Assembly: GCA_963575745.1 (NCBI GenBank) | Contig: CAUYUJ010016887.1 | Span: 212,501 to 237,500, forward strand | Source of the DNA: Prorocentrum cordatum | Taxonomy: Eukaryota; Sar; Dinophyceae; Prorocentrales; Prorocentraceae | Direction of reading: 5' to 3' | DNA: 25,000 nucleotides | Shown here: in pieces, positions 17,649 to 25,000 of the stretch | Layout: the number at the start of each line of letters is the position of its first letter | How positions within the stretch are numbered: the stretch's first letter is position 1 | The notes under the pieces: generated by a model | What the model was told of the DNA's origin: nothing | The model's database searches: none | What the model saw: only the letters and a program-made list of their open reading frames with translations | Position numbers and translations under genes: made by a program

Positions 17649-17795
17649 AGAGGAGGAGGAGGAGGAGGAGGAGGAGGAGGAGGAGGAGGAGGAGGAGGAG
17701 GGGGGAGGAGGAGGAGGAGGGCAAGGAGGAGGAGGAGGAGGAGGAGGAGGAGGAGGAGGAGAGGAGGAGGAGGAGGAGGAGGAGGAGGAGAGGGG
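17649..17795. repeat. (GGA)n microsatellite
   Basis: GGA/GAG repeats with short GGGG and GCAA interruptions, purine strand on plus. Source of poly-Glu/poly-Gly artefact frames. Confidence 0.95.
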
Positions 17796-17989
17796 AGCTC
17801 CGCAGGCTCGCGCGGGCGCTACAGCGGACCGCAAGCGGCGACCGTGCGACCTCCCCGAGGACACCCTGCCCAGCGCAAGAGGTGGCAACGGGCGGCGGAC
17901 GGGGCGAAAACTTCGAGGAGCGCCAGCCAATCAAGCAGCGGAGCAGGCGAGAACCCCCCCCCACTGCAGCACTGCAGGCACTGTTCCCC

Positions 17990-18042
17990 ACAGAGGGGTC
18001 TCGACCCATTCCCGGCGACCCACAGGGGTCTCGACCCCCGGC
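17990..18042 (+). repeat. R2 fragment: GGGGTCTCGACCC motifs
   Basis: GAGGGGTCTCGACCCATTCC and CAGGGGTCTCGACCCCCGGC precede copy b, which carries the same motif again at about 18074 (CAGGGGTCTCGACCCCTTCC). This looks like partial extra units of the R2 internal motif. Confidence 0.6.
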
Positions 18043-18194
18043 GTCATGATTTTTGTTCACGACGTCAACCCCCAGGGGTCTCGACCCCTTCCCTGGGACT
18101 GGCTCTTCATCCCGGAGTCGTCTTTTGACGGCCCCGCGGCCCGGGAAGGGCCCCCAGAGGCCGGACATAGTGAAAAACCTCGCGTCGTGATTTT
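18043..18194 (+). repeat. R2 dispersed repeat, copy b
   Basis: A good reference copy. It runs GTCATGATTTTTGTTCACGA, CAGGGGTCTCGACCCCTTCC, CTTCATCCCGGAGTCGTC, GACGGCCCCGCGGCCCGGGA, AGAGGCCGGACATAGTGAAA, CTCGCGTCGTGATTTTC. The element starts and ends with GTCRTGATTTT, so neighbouring copies can be read as head-to-tail units sharing that word. Confidence 0.8.
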
Positions 18195-18490
18195 CTCGTT
18201 GCTCCAGGGGGAGGGGGTCTGGGTCTGGGGAGCGCCAGAGGTCATGGGGTGTCCCCGTGGGCCCGTGGGATGAAAAATATCCACGCTCGCTGCCTCGCGG
18301 GCCGGGCACCCCTGGGCCGCGACACCGTGGGCACGGGGCGTTCGCCCCGCCCGGGGCGCAACTGCCTCGGCGACCGCGTGTCCAGGGGATCGCGCCCTGG
18401 AATCCAGACCGCACAGGCGTGGACAGTGATCGTTCTCTTATGCATCGTTTTGCCGATCGGCGCGGGCCCCAGAGATCCAACGCAGTGAAA

Positions 18491-18636
18491 AGATCACGAC
18501 GGAGTTGTTTCGCAGTCGTCGGCTACTTGGAGCCCATCCCCTGCCCCGGGACCGTCAAATAACGATCAGGATAAAAAACCGGTCCACGGGAAGGGGTCGA
18601 GATTTCTGGGGACCCCACATTGACAAAAATCACGAC
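18491..18636 (-). repeat. R2 dispersed repeat, copy c (minus)
   Basis: Bounded by ATCACGAC at 18493-18500 and AAAAATCACGAC at 18625-18636, the complement of the R2 end word. Inside are CCCCGGGACCGTCAAATAAC, ATCAGGATAAAAAACCGG and GGAAGGGGTCGAGA in reverse R2 order. Confidence 0.75.
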
Positions 18637-18867
18637 ATCGCATTTGGGGCCTTCGCACCCACCCTTCCCCCCCAATGGAGTAGATCTTGGCTGTTTTTGG
18701 CGGCCGTTTCGAGCAGGTGGGACCTCCCCCTCTAGGACGCACTGTTGCAAACAGCCGCATTAAGCAGAGGTCTGAAGCCAGACCCCCCCCGTCCCCCCCC
18801 CTTCCGCACAATGTCGAAACGCCGAATACGGCGGGAGCGTTGGTTCATCAATTTTGTCATGAGCCTT

Positions 18868-18962
18868 CAGACCCTGGACCATTCCTTATCGGATGAGGGC
18901 GGCGGTGATATCCATGGCCAGTCCACGATTGGAGTTACCCCAGCTTCCAGACCCTTGATTCC
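18868..18962 (+). repeat. R4 dispersed repeat, copy 2
   Basis: Partner of 10092-10188 at about 90% identity. It lies between R2 copies c and d. The plus frame reads SLSDEGGGDIHGQSTIGV in both copies, with a P-to-T and a W-to-L change downstream. Flanking sequence does not match beyond the repeat. Confidence 0.8.
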
Positions 18963-19191
18963 TTCCAGGGGTTCCTTGTTCAATGCCCTCACCTAAAAAA
19001 AGAACGTTCACATGTGGATGCGTTCGCTTCTCGTGATGGCCCCGGCATCTGCGGACATGAACTTTTTCCCATCCGCGGCCCCCTGGGCCGTACCTGGGGC
19101 CCGGTGGTGAGCCCCGGGGGCGGAACGTGAGGAAAAGCGCCGAGGCTGAACGAATCAGATCGTCGGATATCAGGGTGCCCAGAGATGCGAT

Positions 19192-19340
19192 GTCGTGATT
19201 TGTTCGATACGGGGTCCCCGGAAGTTTCGACCCCTTACCCAGCACCAATGTTTCATCCTGAGTTGGTTTTGTTGACGGTCCCGAGGCCCAGGAAGGACCC
19301 CTAGAGGCCGAAAATTGTGAACGACTTCCGTCGTGATTTT
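19192..19340 (+). repeat. R2 dispersed repeat, copy d
   Basis: GTCGTGATTTGTTCG, TTTCGACCCCTTACCC, TTTCATCCTGAGTTGG, GACGGTCCCGAGGCCCAGGA, AGAGGCCGAAAATTGTGAAC, CTTCCGTCGTGATTTTT. Its end word at 19330-19340 is the start of copy e, so d and e form a head-to-tail dimer. Confidence 0.8.
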
Positions 19341-19489
19341 TCACCACGTTGGATCTATGGGTATGGCCACCACTCGTAGACCCCCAGAGGTCTCGACCCA
19401 TTCCCAGGGGCCAGCTTTTCGTCCTGGGCCGTTTTTGGTGACGCTCCCGAGGCCCGGGAAGGGCTCCTAGAGGCCGAGAGCTGCGAAAA
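19330..19489 (+). repeat. R2 dispersed repeat, copy e, 5' part
   Basis: Runs from GTCGTGATTTTTCACCACGT to AGAGGCCGAGAGCTGCGAAA, where R1 copy C begins. The expected R2 end (AGGCCGAATATGGCGAAGCA, CTCCCGTCGTGTTTTCCC) is found after R1, at about 19660-19700. R1 thus interrupts this copy. The AGGCCGA segment is present in diverged form on both sides. Confidence 0.75.
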
Positions 19490-19657
19490 GAGCCAGGAGG
19501 AAAAAACACACACAGACTCAATGAATCGTCGACTCCCAGGAAAATATGGGAAACTATGGGAAGTGGGGGGGGAAGACAAAAACCAGAAAATATGGGAACA
19601 TACGGGGAATCCTGTTATTTGTGTGTACTTATTTGTGTGTCCCAGGGCCCCTTCAAA
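19490..19657 (+). mobile_element. R1 dispersed element, copy C
   Basis: A complete copy: GAGCCAGGAGGAAAAAACAC, ACTCAATGAATCGTCGACTC, AAAATATGGGAAACTATGGG, AGTGGGGGGGGAAGACAAAA, GGGGAATCCTGTTATTTGTG, TTTGTGTGTCCCAGGGCCCC, TTCAAA. CCAGG is present at both boundaries. It sits about 100 bp upstream of the exon candidate at 19759 and may be inside an intron. Confidence 0.88.
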
Positions 19658-19658
19658 T

Positions 19659-19705
19659 AGGCCGAATATGGCGAAGCACCTCCCGTCGTGTTTTCCCACA
19701 GCGCC
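19659..19705 (+). repeat. R2 copy e, 3' remainder
   Basis: AGGCCGAATATGGCGAAGCA, CTCCCGTCGTGTTTTCCCAC matches the 3' end of R2 (compare 18158-18194). It is followed by CAGGGGGTCTGGGTCGGG, which also follows copy b at 18206-18228. Confidence 0.65.
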
Positions 19706-19758
19706 AGGGGGTCTGGGTCGGGCCACCACCTCGTGGCAGAGGCCGCACGCGCCTGCAG

Positions 19759-20009
19759 GGCCCCCGCGGCCGGGGCGCAAGGGCAGCTTCGGTTGCCCGC
19801 CGCACGGCCAGCCAGGCCAGTGGGAGTGCCTGCTCGTGCGCGGGGTGCGGGGCCTGCTGCTGGTGGTGGTGCCGCGGGAGGAGCGCGGCGCCGCCTTCCC
19901 TCCGGTGCGGCTCGGGCCCCGGGAGACCAGGACACATCCGGACCAGGGCACGGGAAGTCAAGGGAGCGGCACCCTGTCCTGCAGAGTCACAGGTTTCAGC
20001 AGGGTTTGA
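19759..20009 (+). CDS. Candidate 3' terminal exon, product unknown
   Basis: After a possible acceptor (GCGCCTGCAG at 19749-19758) a plus frame is open to TGA at 20007-20009, about 83 codons. In its first 55 codons nearly every third position is G or C (for example GQWECLLVRGVRGLLLVVVP), in contrast to the surrounding repeats. Joining at this acceptor would give a phase-1 intron. The preceding exon was not found; R1 copy C and an R2 remnant lie directly upstream and would be intronic. I recognise no family. A hydrophobic run (LLLVVV) is too short to call a membrane segment. Other frames are also open here because of GC content, so this is a moderate-to-weak call. Confidence 0.3.
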
Positions 20010-20193
20010 TTGCTGACCTGCAGGGTTCGGGGATGCGTCCGGGTTTGGGGGGGGGGGTCTGGCAGGCTTGCCGGGCCTGTGTCTGGGCTTCTTCTGGAAA
20101 TGCTGCAGTGCAGTATTTTGTTAGTGCCGCCGTCTGGCAAAACTGGTTTCGAGGGCTGCTGGTCCGGGTCTAGAATGTCCGGGCTTACGGTTA
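20010..20193. other. Unassigned sequence before MITE M1 copy 2
   Basis: It contains a run of nine G at about 20050 and CTGCAGTGCAG words. No gene or repeat partner is seen. Confidence 0.4.
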
Positions 20194-20382
20194 AGTCGGG
20201 CCTGTCCCTCTACAAGCGGAATATTCCAAAAGATAGTATCAAACATAGTTTGGGACGATTTGTTTCAAACTATGCTTGAGCAGTTTTGGTGTACGTGTTG
20301 ACCATTGGGGGATGCATTTCTCGGTGCAATTTTTGGTGTACTTTTACGTGCAAGGTCCGCCTCTAGGGGGACACGCCCGACT
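20194..20382 (+). mobile_element. MITE M1, copy 2 (189 bp)
   Basis: The left end AGTCGGGCCTGTCCCTCTAC is identical to copy 1 (14065). The right end, read as its complement, is AGTCGGGCGTGTCCCCCTAG then AGGCGG, so the termini match at about 22 of 26 positions. An inner inverted repeat CATAGTTTG/CAAACTATG follows. TTTTGGTGTAC occurs twice in the right half. AT-rich interior and no ORF. No target duplication is evident. Confidence 0.85.
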
Positions 20383-20502
20383 CGAGCTTCCGGGGCCCTG
20401 AGCGGCTCGCTGCCGATGCCCGACCGATCGGCGCCACCCGGTCCCTTCCTTCGGCCAGGGCGGCCTCTGCTCGGGGGGGGGGGGGGGGCCCACGTCGAAC
20501 GT

Positions 20503-20730
20503 GGTCCTCCTCCTCCTCCTCCTCCTCCTCCTCCTCCTCCTCCTCCTCCTCCTCCTCCCTCCTCCTCCTCCCTCCTCCTCCTCCTCCCCCTCCCCTCCTC
20601 GCCCCCCCTCCCCCTCCCCCTCCCCCCCCTCCCCCTCTCCCCTCCTCCCCCCCCTCCTCCTCCTCCTCCTCCTCCTCCTCCTCCTCCTCCTCCTCCTCCT
20701 CCTCCTCCTCCTCCTCCTCTTTTTCCTCCT
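20503..20730. repeat. (CCT)n microsatellite
   Basis: CTC/CCT repeats with a purer CCCCTCC stretch in the middle. Pyrimidines are on plus, the opposite polarity to the GGA tract at 17649. A run of about 14 G precedes it at 20475. On minus it follows the candidate gene at 20780-21233. Confidence 0.95.
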
Positions 20731-20779
20731 CCCCGCGGGCTTGGAGGCTCGGAGGCCTCGAGGGTCGGGGCCTCCCAGG

Positions 20780-21233
20780 GTCCCAGGCCCAGGGGTTGAC
20801 GCCAACACCAAGGTCGGCGGTGTGCCTCCACCGAGGGAAGACCATCCTGATCTCGGCGATGGTGGTAGGATTCCGGCTTCCAGGGTGACCCGAACAGTGC
20901 CACCAACGCCGAGATCCAGGATCAGCTTCCCCATGCGGAGGCAAGCCCCTGTGCTGGTGTTGGTGACAATTTCCAGGCCTCCAGCAGGGGCCTTGCCGGG
21001 GTCCAGGGCAGTCAAGAAGTGCTCGAGGCGGAAGCTGGTCCCGTGGAAAGGGTCGGGAGCTCAGGATCGGCGGCGAGCGAGGGGGGGGAAGCGGGAGGGA
21101 GAGGGCCTTCTCAGAAGGCGGCGGGGATGCTTTTTGGTGTCCGCGGGGGAGGCGTATAGGAAATTGCTCAGAAGGCCGGAGGGCCTCCGAGCCTTCTGAG
21201 AGCACCTTCTCCTGATCGTTTCTCCCCCACCAT
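20780..21233 (-). CDS. Candidate spliced gene, probably frameshifted, product unknown
   Basis: On minus, ATG at 21233 opens a 28-nt exon (to 21206, MVGEKRSGE). A donor GTGCTC at 21205 and an acceptor after a pyrimidine-rich tract (ending CCTGAG at 21060) bound a 146-bp intron. Exon 2 then reads in the same frame as GTSFRLEHFLTALDPGKAPA, LEIVTNTSTGACLRMGKLIL and TVRVTLEAG, with a codon choice rich in GTC, ACC, AAC and CTG. From about 20872 the coding-like signal moves to another frame (TTIAEIR, then MVFPRWRHTADLGVGVNPWA) up to about 20780. One lost base, or a short intron, would explain this. The downstream sequence runs into a GGA (minus) tract. The 5' end abuts R1 copy D. No family is recognised. 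Confidence 0.42.
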
Positions 21234-21235
21234 TC

Positions 21236-21404
21236 AGAGGGGATGTAAAAAACACACAGACACAATTGATCGTGGATTCCCCAGAAAATATGGGGAAATA
21301 TGGGAAGTGGGGGGGGGAGACAGGAACCCTGAAAATATTGGAAACTATGGGGAATCCGGTTGTTTGTGTGTATTTATGTGTGTGTGTGTGCCCCTGGGCC
21401 CCAT
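21236..21404 (+). mobile_element. R1 dispersed element, copy D
   Basis: AAAAAACACACAGACACAAT, GATCGTGGATTCCCCAGAAA, AAATATGGGAAGTGGGGGGG, GAAAATATTGGAAACTATGG, GGAATCCGGTTGTTTGTGTG, then a slightly expanded TGTGTGTGTGTG and CCCCTGGGCCCC. Both ends differ from the CCAGG form of copies C and E. Confidence 0.85.
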
Positions 21405-21560
21405 TCCATCCTTGCCTCCCCTCGCTCGCCGCCGACCAGAGGCCCTCTTGGAAAAAGCAGGGCGTCGGATCTCTGGGGCCAAAAGCCCGCCCGGTCGGCG
21501 GGGCTTGCCTCAGTCGAAGGCGCCGCGCGGCGACGGGAGGCCCATGAGTTCCCATGCCAA

Positions 21561-21727
21561 GAGCCAGGAGGGAAAAAGCACACAGACACAAGTAATCGCC
21601 GATTCCCCAGAAAATATAAGAAAATATGGGACGTTGGAGGAAGACAGGAAACCAGAGGATATATGAAAAGATGGGGAATCCGGCTATTTGTGTGTATTCA
21701 TTTGTGTTTCCCAGGACCCCTTCAAAG
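21561..21727 (+). mobile_element. R1 dispersed element, copy E
   Basis: GAGCCAGGAGGGAAAAAGCA, CACAGACACAAGTAATCGCC, CCCCAGAAAATATAAGAAAA, GGAAGACAGGAAACCAGAGG, GGGGAATCCGGCTATTTGTG, TTTGTGTTTCCCAGGACCCC, TTCAAAG. Only 157 bp separate it from copy D in the same orientation. CCAGG/CCCAGG is present at the two ends. Confidence 0.88.
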
Positions 21728-22439
21728 AAGTTCGCTCCAAGGGTGCCGTCGCGCGGTTGAGGCACATCGCTTTATGTAGCGCTGCTGTCGACGCCGCCCT
21801 TGTTGGCAAGCGACTCCCTCCGACGGGGCCGGCTCGCGGCTGGCGCAGATCTTGTTGTCTGCGTTGTCGTGCGGTTGCGGCACGTGGCTTAATTGTTCTG
21901 AATTTCACATACTAGGGTGGTCTGATTCGGGATGGGGTTCTGATTTGAGCTGTTCGGGAGGGTTCCAATGGGTCTGGGCAAACGGCCGCCCTATCGTGGC
22001 TGGCTTGGGGGGTTCGGAAACGGCCCGCCTTCATCACGGAATCGAGAGCAGCGTTGTTGGCAGCAGGCTCGTTGCGAGCCAGCAGGCTCGCAGCTGCCGC
22101 AGGTCGTGCTGTCGGCGTTGCCGCCCGGACAGGGTCTCCGAGCGCGTCGGCTCGCTTCTGGCGCGTGTGCGGCAGCGGTGCTGCCAGTGCTTCCCCCCAA
22201 ACTCCGCGCGAGCTTGCCCGCTCACTGTGTCGGCAGGAAACTCGCGCCGATCAGAGGTCAAGTCGAGAAGAGCATGTACGATGCCATGTCTAGCCACAGT
22301 CCGCTTCATCCTGGGACCTCTTGGCTGTGCCCCAAGGAGAGGGGCTATGCAGTTTCCCTGTTCAATTGCCAACTTTTTTCCCAAGCAATGTTTTCACATT
22401 GGGATTCTCTTTTGTGTTACTACGAAATCGGATGAGTCG
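21728..22439. other. Unassigned sequence with a diverged direct repeat
   Basis: The segment at about 21831-21876 (GCTCGCGGCTGGCGCAGATC, TTGTTGTCTGCGTTGTCGTG) resembles 22087-22130 (GCTCGCAGCTGCCGCAGGTC, GTGCTGTCGGCGTTGCCGCC), about 256 bp apart. No gene is called; the open frames here are short or mixed. Confidence 0.45.
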
Positions 22440-22440
22440 C

Positions 22441-22960
22441 CGAGGTTTCGCCGCGCCGCCGCCCGTGGCCGCCTCGTGGCCGCCTCGTTGCCGCCGGCTT
22501 CTTGGATGAGTCCGTTGAGCTTTCCCCGCGTCGCCGCTCGTGGCAGCCTCGTGGCCGCTTCGTTGCCGCCCTACTTCGGGGGCCCGCCGATGGTTCGCCG
22601 CCTCGCCGCCCGTGGCCGCCTCCTGGCCGCTCCGTTGCCGCCCGCTTGTGGGGTCTGCCGAGGTTTCGCCGCGTAGCCGCCCGTAGCCGCCCCGTTGCCG
22701 CCCACTTCGGGTTTCCGCCAGGGTCTCGCCACGTCGCCGCCAGAGGCCGCCTCGTGGCCGCCTCGTTGGCGCCTGCTTCGGGTGTCCGCCGGGGTTTCCC
22801 CGCGCCTTCCGCCCGTGGCCGGCTCGTGGCCGCCTCGTTGCCGCCCATTTGGCGGGGTCGCGGGGGCTGTGCCGCGCCGCCGCCCGTGGCAGCCTCAGTG
22901 CCGCTTGGCGCGTTCGCCAAGGATTCGACACGTTGCCGACCGCTGCCGCCTCATAGCCTA
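22441..22960 (+). repeat. 72-bp tandem array, about 7 units
   Basis: GCCCGTGGCCGCCTCGTGGC or variants begin at 22461, 22535, 22608, 22679, 22739, 22811 and 22882. Each is followed by CGTTGCCGCC and a GG(G)TNYCGCCG link. Spacings are 74, 73, 71, 60, 72 and 71. In one plus frame a unit would read VAARGRLVAASLPP, but spacing not divisible by three breaks the frame repeatedly, so a satellite is more likely than a repeat protein. A nested 11-bp word (CTCGTGGCCGC) is lost in the 60-bp unit. Confidence 0.88.
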
Positions 22961-24010
22961 CATGGCGTAGGTTCTCTTTCTAGAACAAGTAGGTTCTACC
23001 CCCCACTCCCCCCCCTCAGCCCCAGGGTTAAATATTCCCCTCTTCGTATTGCAATTTACACGTGATTTTGGCCCATCGTCCATCCGAGCTGTGAATTCAG
23101 AGTGCCCCAGCCAAGCCGGTGTCGCCCCTCCCGCCATCCTCTGCAAAACGTACTATGCGCGCACATTCGTTGATCGAAAATCACAAGTTTGCAAGAATCC
23201 CTGGCAAACAAATCGGACGAGGTGCACACACGCGCGCGTCGTCGCGCGCGCATGCCGAAATCGAGTGTCGAAATCGAGTGTGCCGAATGTCGCTGTCGCG
23301 GTTTCGGAAGGATTTCAAAATCGAGTGTCCAACAAACATACAAGCATCATGTTTTCGCAACACGGATTTCCAAAACAAATTTGCGCGCGTTGTCGCGAAT
23401 TCTTAAGACAAGCTATAGGTTTTCAACATTTTCCGAACATGCTACCAAACGGGCTTCGCGCGCGCATGTCGAAATCGTTCGGACGCCCTTGCGCGCGTGC
23501 TGGGGTGGCACGATCCGTGTCAAATAACACCATGCGGGCCACTCTCGCGCGTCTGCCGCGCGCGCATTTCGAACTCCTCCCAAAACCTTCATCACCGACG
23601 CGAAGACGCCGTCATCGTCGTCGGCGTGATCAGCATCGGCGCCGTCACTGGCTGCCCCGTCGTCGATGTCAGCATCGTCACTTGCATCACTACTATTATC
23701 ATTGTGTCTACCGTTGTCGACGTTGCCATGATACCGCGCCTTCCCAATTCGCCGATTCGCATTGAAGTGCCGTTGGAATATGTCGAGCGGTCAGCGTCAC
23801 CGTGTTCGCGCCGGTCGCGCCAAACTAGCTAGCCGCTGCGCGCGTGAACATGCGCGGGCTAGCGCGGCCGCAGAGATGCACCAGCCATCACCAAGCACTC
23901 ATCGCAATCGCTGCCGCATGGGTGCATGGGGTTTTCAAACCAAGTTGCGGGTGGGTGGGTGGGATGTCTGCGCGAGCAATGGAGTGGACAATTTCAAGTT
24001 AAGCAAGTGG
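22961..24010. other. Unassigned sequence; possible upstream exon near its end
   Basis: CGCGCGCGTCGTCGCGCGCG at 23231-23250 is an alternating CG palindrome. GCGCGCATNYCGAAATCG-type words occur near 23245, 23460 and 23559. A trinucleotide-rich patch (GTCGTC, ATCGTC) lies at 23595-23720. A plus frame open from 23762 to the TAG at 24053 has coding-like parts (MGAWGFQTKLRVGGWDV) and could supply an exon for the gene at 24078-25000, but no splice pair is convincing. Confidence 0.4.
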
Positions 24011-24017
24011 TCGTTTG

Positions 24018-24070
24018 CACACCATAATTTGCACCACCTAGCTTACACCACGTAGTTCGCACATTGCACA
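24018..24070. repeat. Short CACC/AGCTTACAC repeats, second locus
   Basis: CACACCATAATTTGCACCAC, CTAGCTTACACCACGTAGTT, CGCACATTGCAC share their 10-13 bp words with 8370-8560. Confidence 0.5.
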
Positions 24071-24077
24071 TCCTCAG

Positions 24078-25000
24078 CGCAATCGCGTACATCCGATGGT
24101 GTCAAAGTAAACAACCATTTTCCGCCGCCAAGGAACTTCGCTCGATCACCTCATGTTGTCAAGTTGTTCTGGGACAAGGTAAGCGACTCATTTGTGCGTG
24201 AACCGTTCTGCACAGGGGTGCTCCCCTCGTGCCTGATGAGACGCCGCCTGGGAGCATCCCGCCCCTTGGCCTCCTTCGCCCTCGCGCGTGCTTCTCCATT
24301 GGCCCTTGCCGGTGGCCACGCCCGCAGGGCGAGGCGAATGAAGCAACAGACCCTGCCACATTGCCGGGGATGGCGGCCGATGCTCCGCAAGAAGGCGAGG
24401 GCGGACGCACCATTTTCGATGCCTCCCCGCATTCGGAGGAGCTGGAGGAGTATTTGAACGCGCCCCTGCCTCCTGTCCCAGCGCTGCTGCTGAGCTACGG
24501 CGTGACCTCTGTATACGCGCAGGCGGAGCGCGTGTTTCTTATTATCGTTCGCCTCCGCGGCCTTCCCCTCTTCCCCGCCTATGACTCGTCCTGCCTGTTC
24601 CCGCCCCCCGCCTCGTCATCCTCCTTCGATTGTTTCTACAGTTCGACCCGCCCTGCGCCAGCTTCATATCGTCGTATTGCGGTTCTCCGCAGAGCTGCCC
24701 ACACACGGACTTGTCATTGTGTGTGAGGAGGGGGCTGGGGCTTGCTTGAAATGGACTTCTGGGTACACGTTCACACACACACACATCTATATATATATAT
24801 ATATATATATATGTAGATATGTAGATATGCGTGCATGTATACATAGATGTTGTTTCCTAATCCGAGCTTCCCAGCTGAACAACAGTAGCCAGAGCAGTCG
24901 TCAAGTCTGCGTTTTCGGTTCAAGCGATTTAGCATTTGATGGATTCCTCGTGCGATGGGCTGCTGCGGACGTATACGACCACCGACGATGGGATGGCAGT
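24078..25000 (+). CDS. Candidate multi-exon gene, 3' partial, product unknown
   Basis: Four exons are proposed: 24078(?)-24178, 24328-24531, 24642-24722 and 24875-25000 (runs off the window). Introns of 149, 110 and 152 bp start AAG|GTAAGC, CGC|GTGTTT and TGT|GTGAGG and end CCCGCAG, TTTCTACAG (after a long pyrimidine tract) and CTTCCCAG. All three fall between codons, and the joined frame stays open throughout. Coding-like stretches include NFARSPHVVKLFWDK, EELEEYLNAPLPPVPALLLS, FDPPCASFISSYCGS and QVCVFGSSDLAFDGFLVRWA. An in-frame TAG at 24053-24055 means exon 1 begins after it, perhaps at the acceptor CCTCAG (24072-24077). No start Met is in view. I recognise no domain. Intron 3 carries the AC/TA microsatellite. 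Confidence 0.55.
24771..24840. repeat. (CA)n-(TA)n microsatellite in a proposed intron
   Basis: CACACACACACAC followed by about 13 TA units, then GTAGATAT repeats and GTGCATGTATACATA. It lies inside the proposed third intron (24723-24874) of the right-hand gene. It resembles the complement of the expanded part of R1 copy B, but no other R1 sequence flanks it. Confidence 0.9.

Noticed and set aside
19490-21727. R1 as a protein-coding element on minus (HFPYFPIFSGES-like peptide open in several copies)
   Set aside because: One-base indels change the frame between copies C and D while both stay open, so the shared peptide reflects shared DNA and not selection on a frame.
21236-21727. R1 copies D and E as a pair of short LTRs
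   Set aside because: Only 157 bp lie between them, other copies are solitary, and no primer site or polypurine tract is evident.
22441-22960. Tandem array as a CRISPR array
   Set aside because: Units are directly adjacent with no unique spacers, length varies, and the context is eukaryotic. The same applies to the 89-bp arrays.

Overview
The window looks like nuclear DNA of a eukaryote with a large, repeat-rich, GC-rich genome. There is no prokaryotic operon layout, and no rRNA, tRNA or CRISPR array that I can recognise. Long trinucleotide microsatellites, short-period satellites, small inverted-repeat elements and dispersed repeats of 70-190 bp make up most of it. The few gene-like stretches have strongly GC-ending codons and appear to be cut into short exons by introns of about 110-150 bp. 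This would fit a dinoflagellate, possibly a Prorocentrum-like species. That assignment is inference from style only; no diagnostic marker such as the dinoflagellate spliced leader was found.

Left part (1-5300): a 22-bp tandem array at the edge, then two copies of one compound structure (microsatellite, pyrimidine-rich leader of about 140 bp, then 7-8 tandem units of about 89 bp) at 461-1720 and 4464-5275. Between them are degenerate 10-12 bp arrays and a duplicated 110-bp segment. Segment 5300-8100: five foldback (inverted-repeat) elements, one flanked by TA, plus a dispersed repeat (R1) split by an insert of about 890 bp made of an 87-bp duplication, an 11-mer, (GAT)n and a 12-mer satellite.

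Middle (8100-16900): GGA and CCT tracts, members of dispersed families R2, R3 and R4, a MITE with 26-bp termini, an R1 copy whose 3' part has become a TA/TGTA/TGTATG microsatellite, and a 505-bp foldback whose arms are (GAC)n/(GTC)n plus a 33-bp near-perfect inverted repeat. Right part (16900-25000): more microsatellites, a cluster of R2 copies partly interrupted by R1, a second MITE copy, two further R1 copies, a 72-bp array, and three gene candidates. These are a terminal exon at 19759-20009 (+), a spliced but apparently frameshifted gene at 20780-21233 (-), and the best-supported gene, entering from about 24078 and running off the right edge (+), with three phase-0 introns.

None of the gene candidates could be assigned a function. 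Most long open frames in the window are by-products of GC-rich microsatellites and satellites and are not annotated as genes. R1-R4 and M1-M7 are labels used only in this annotation.
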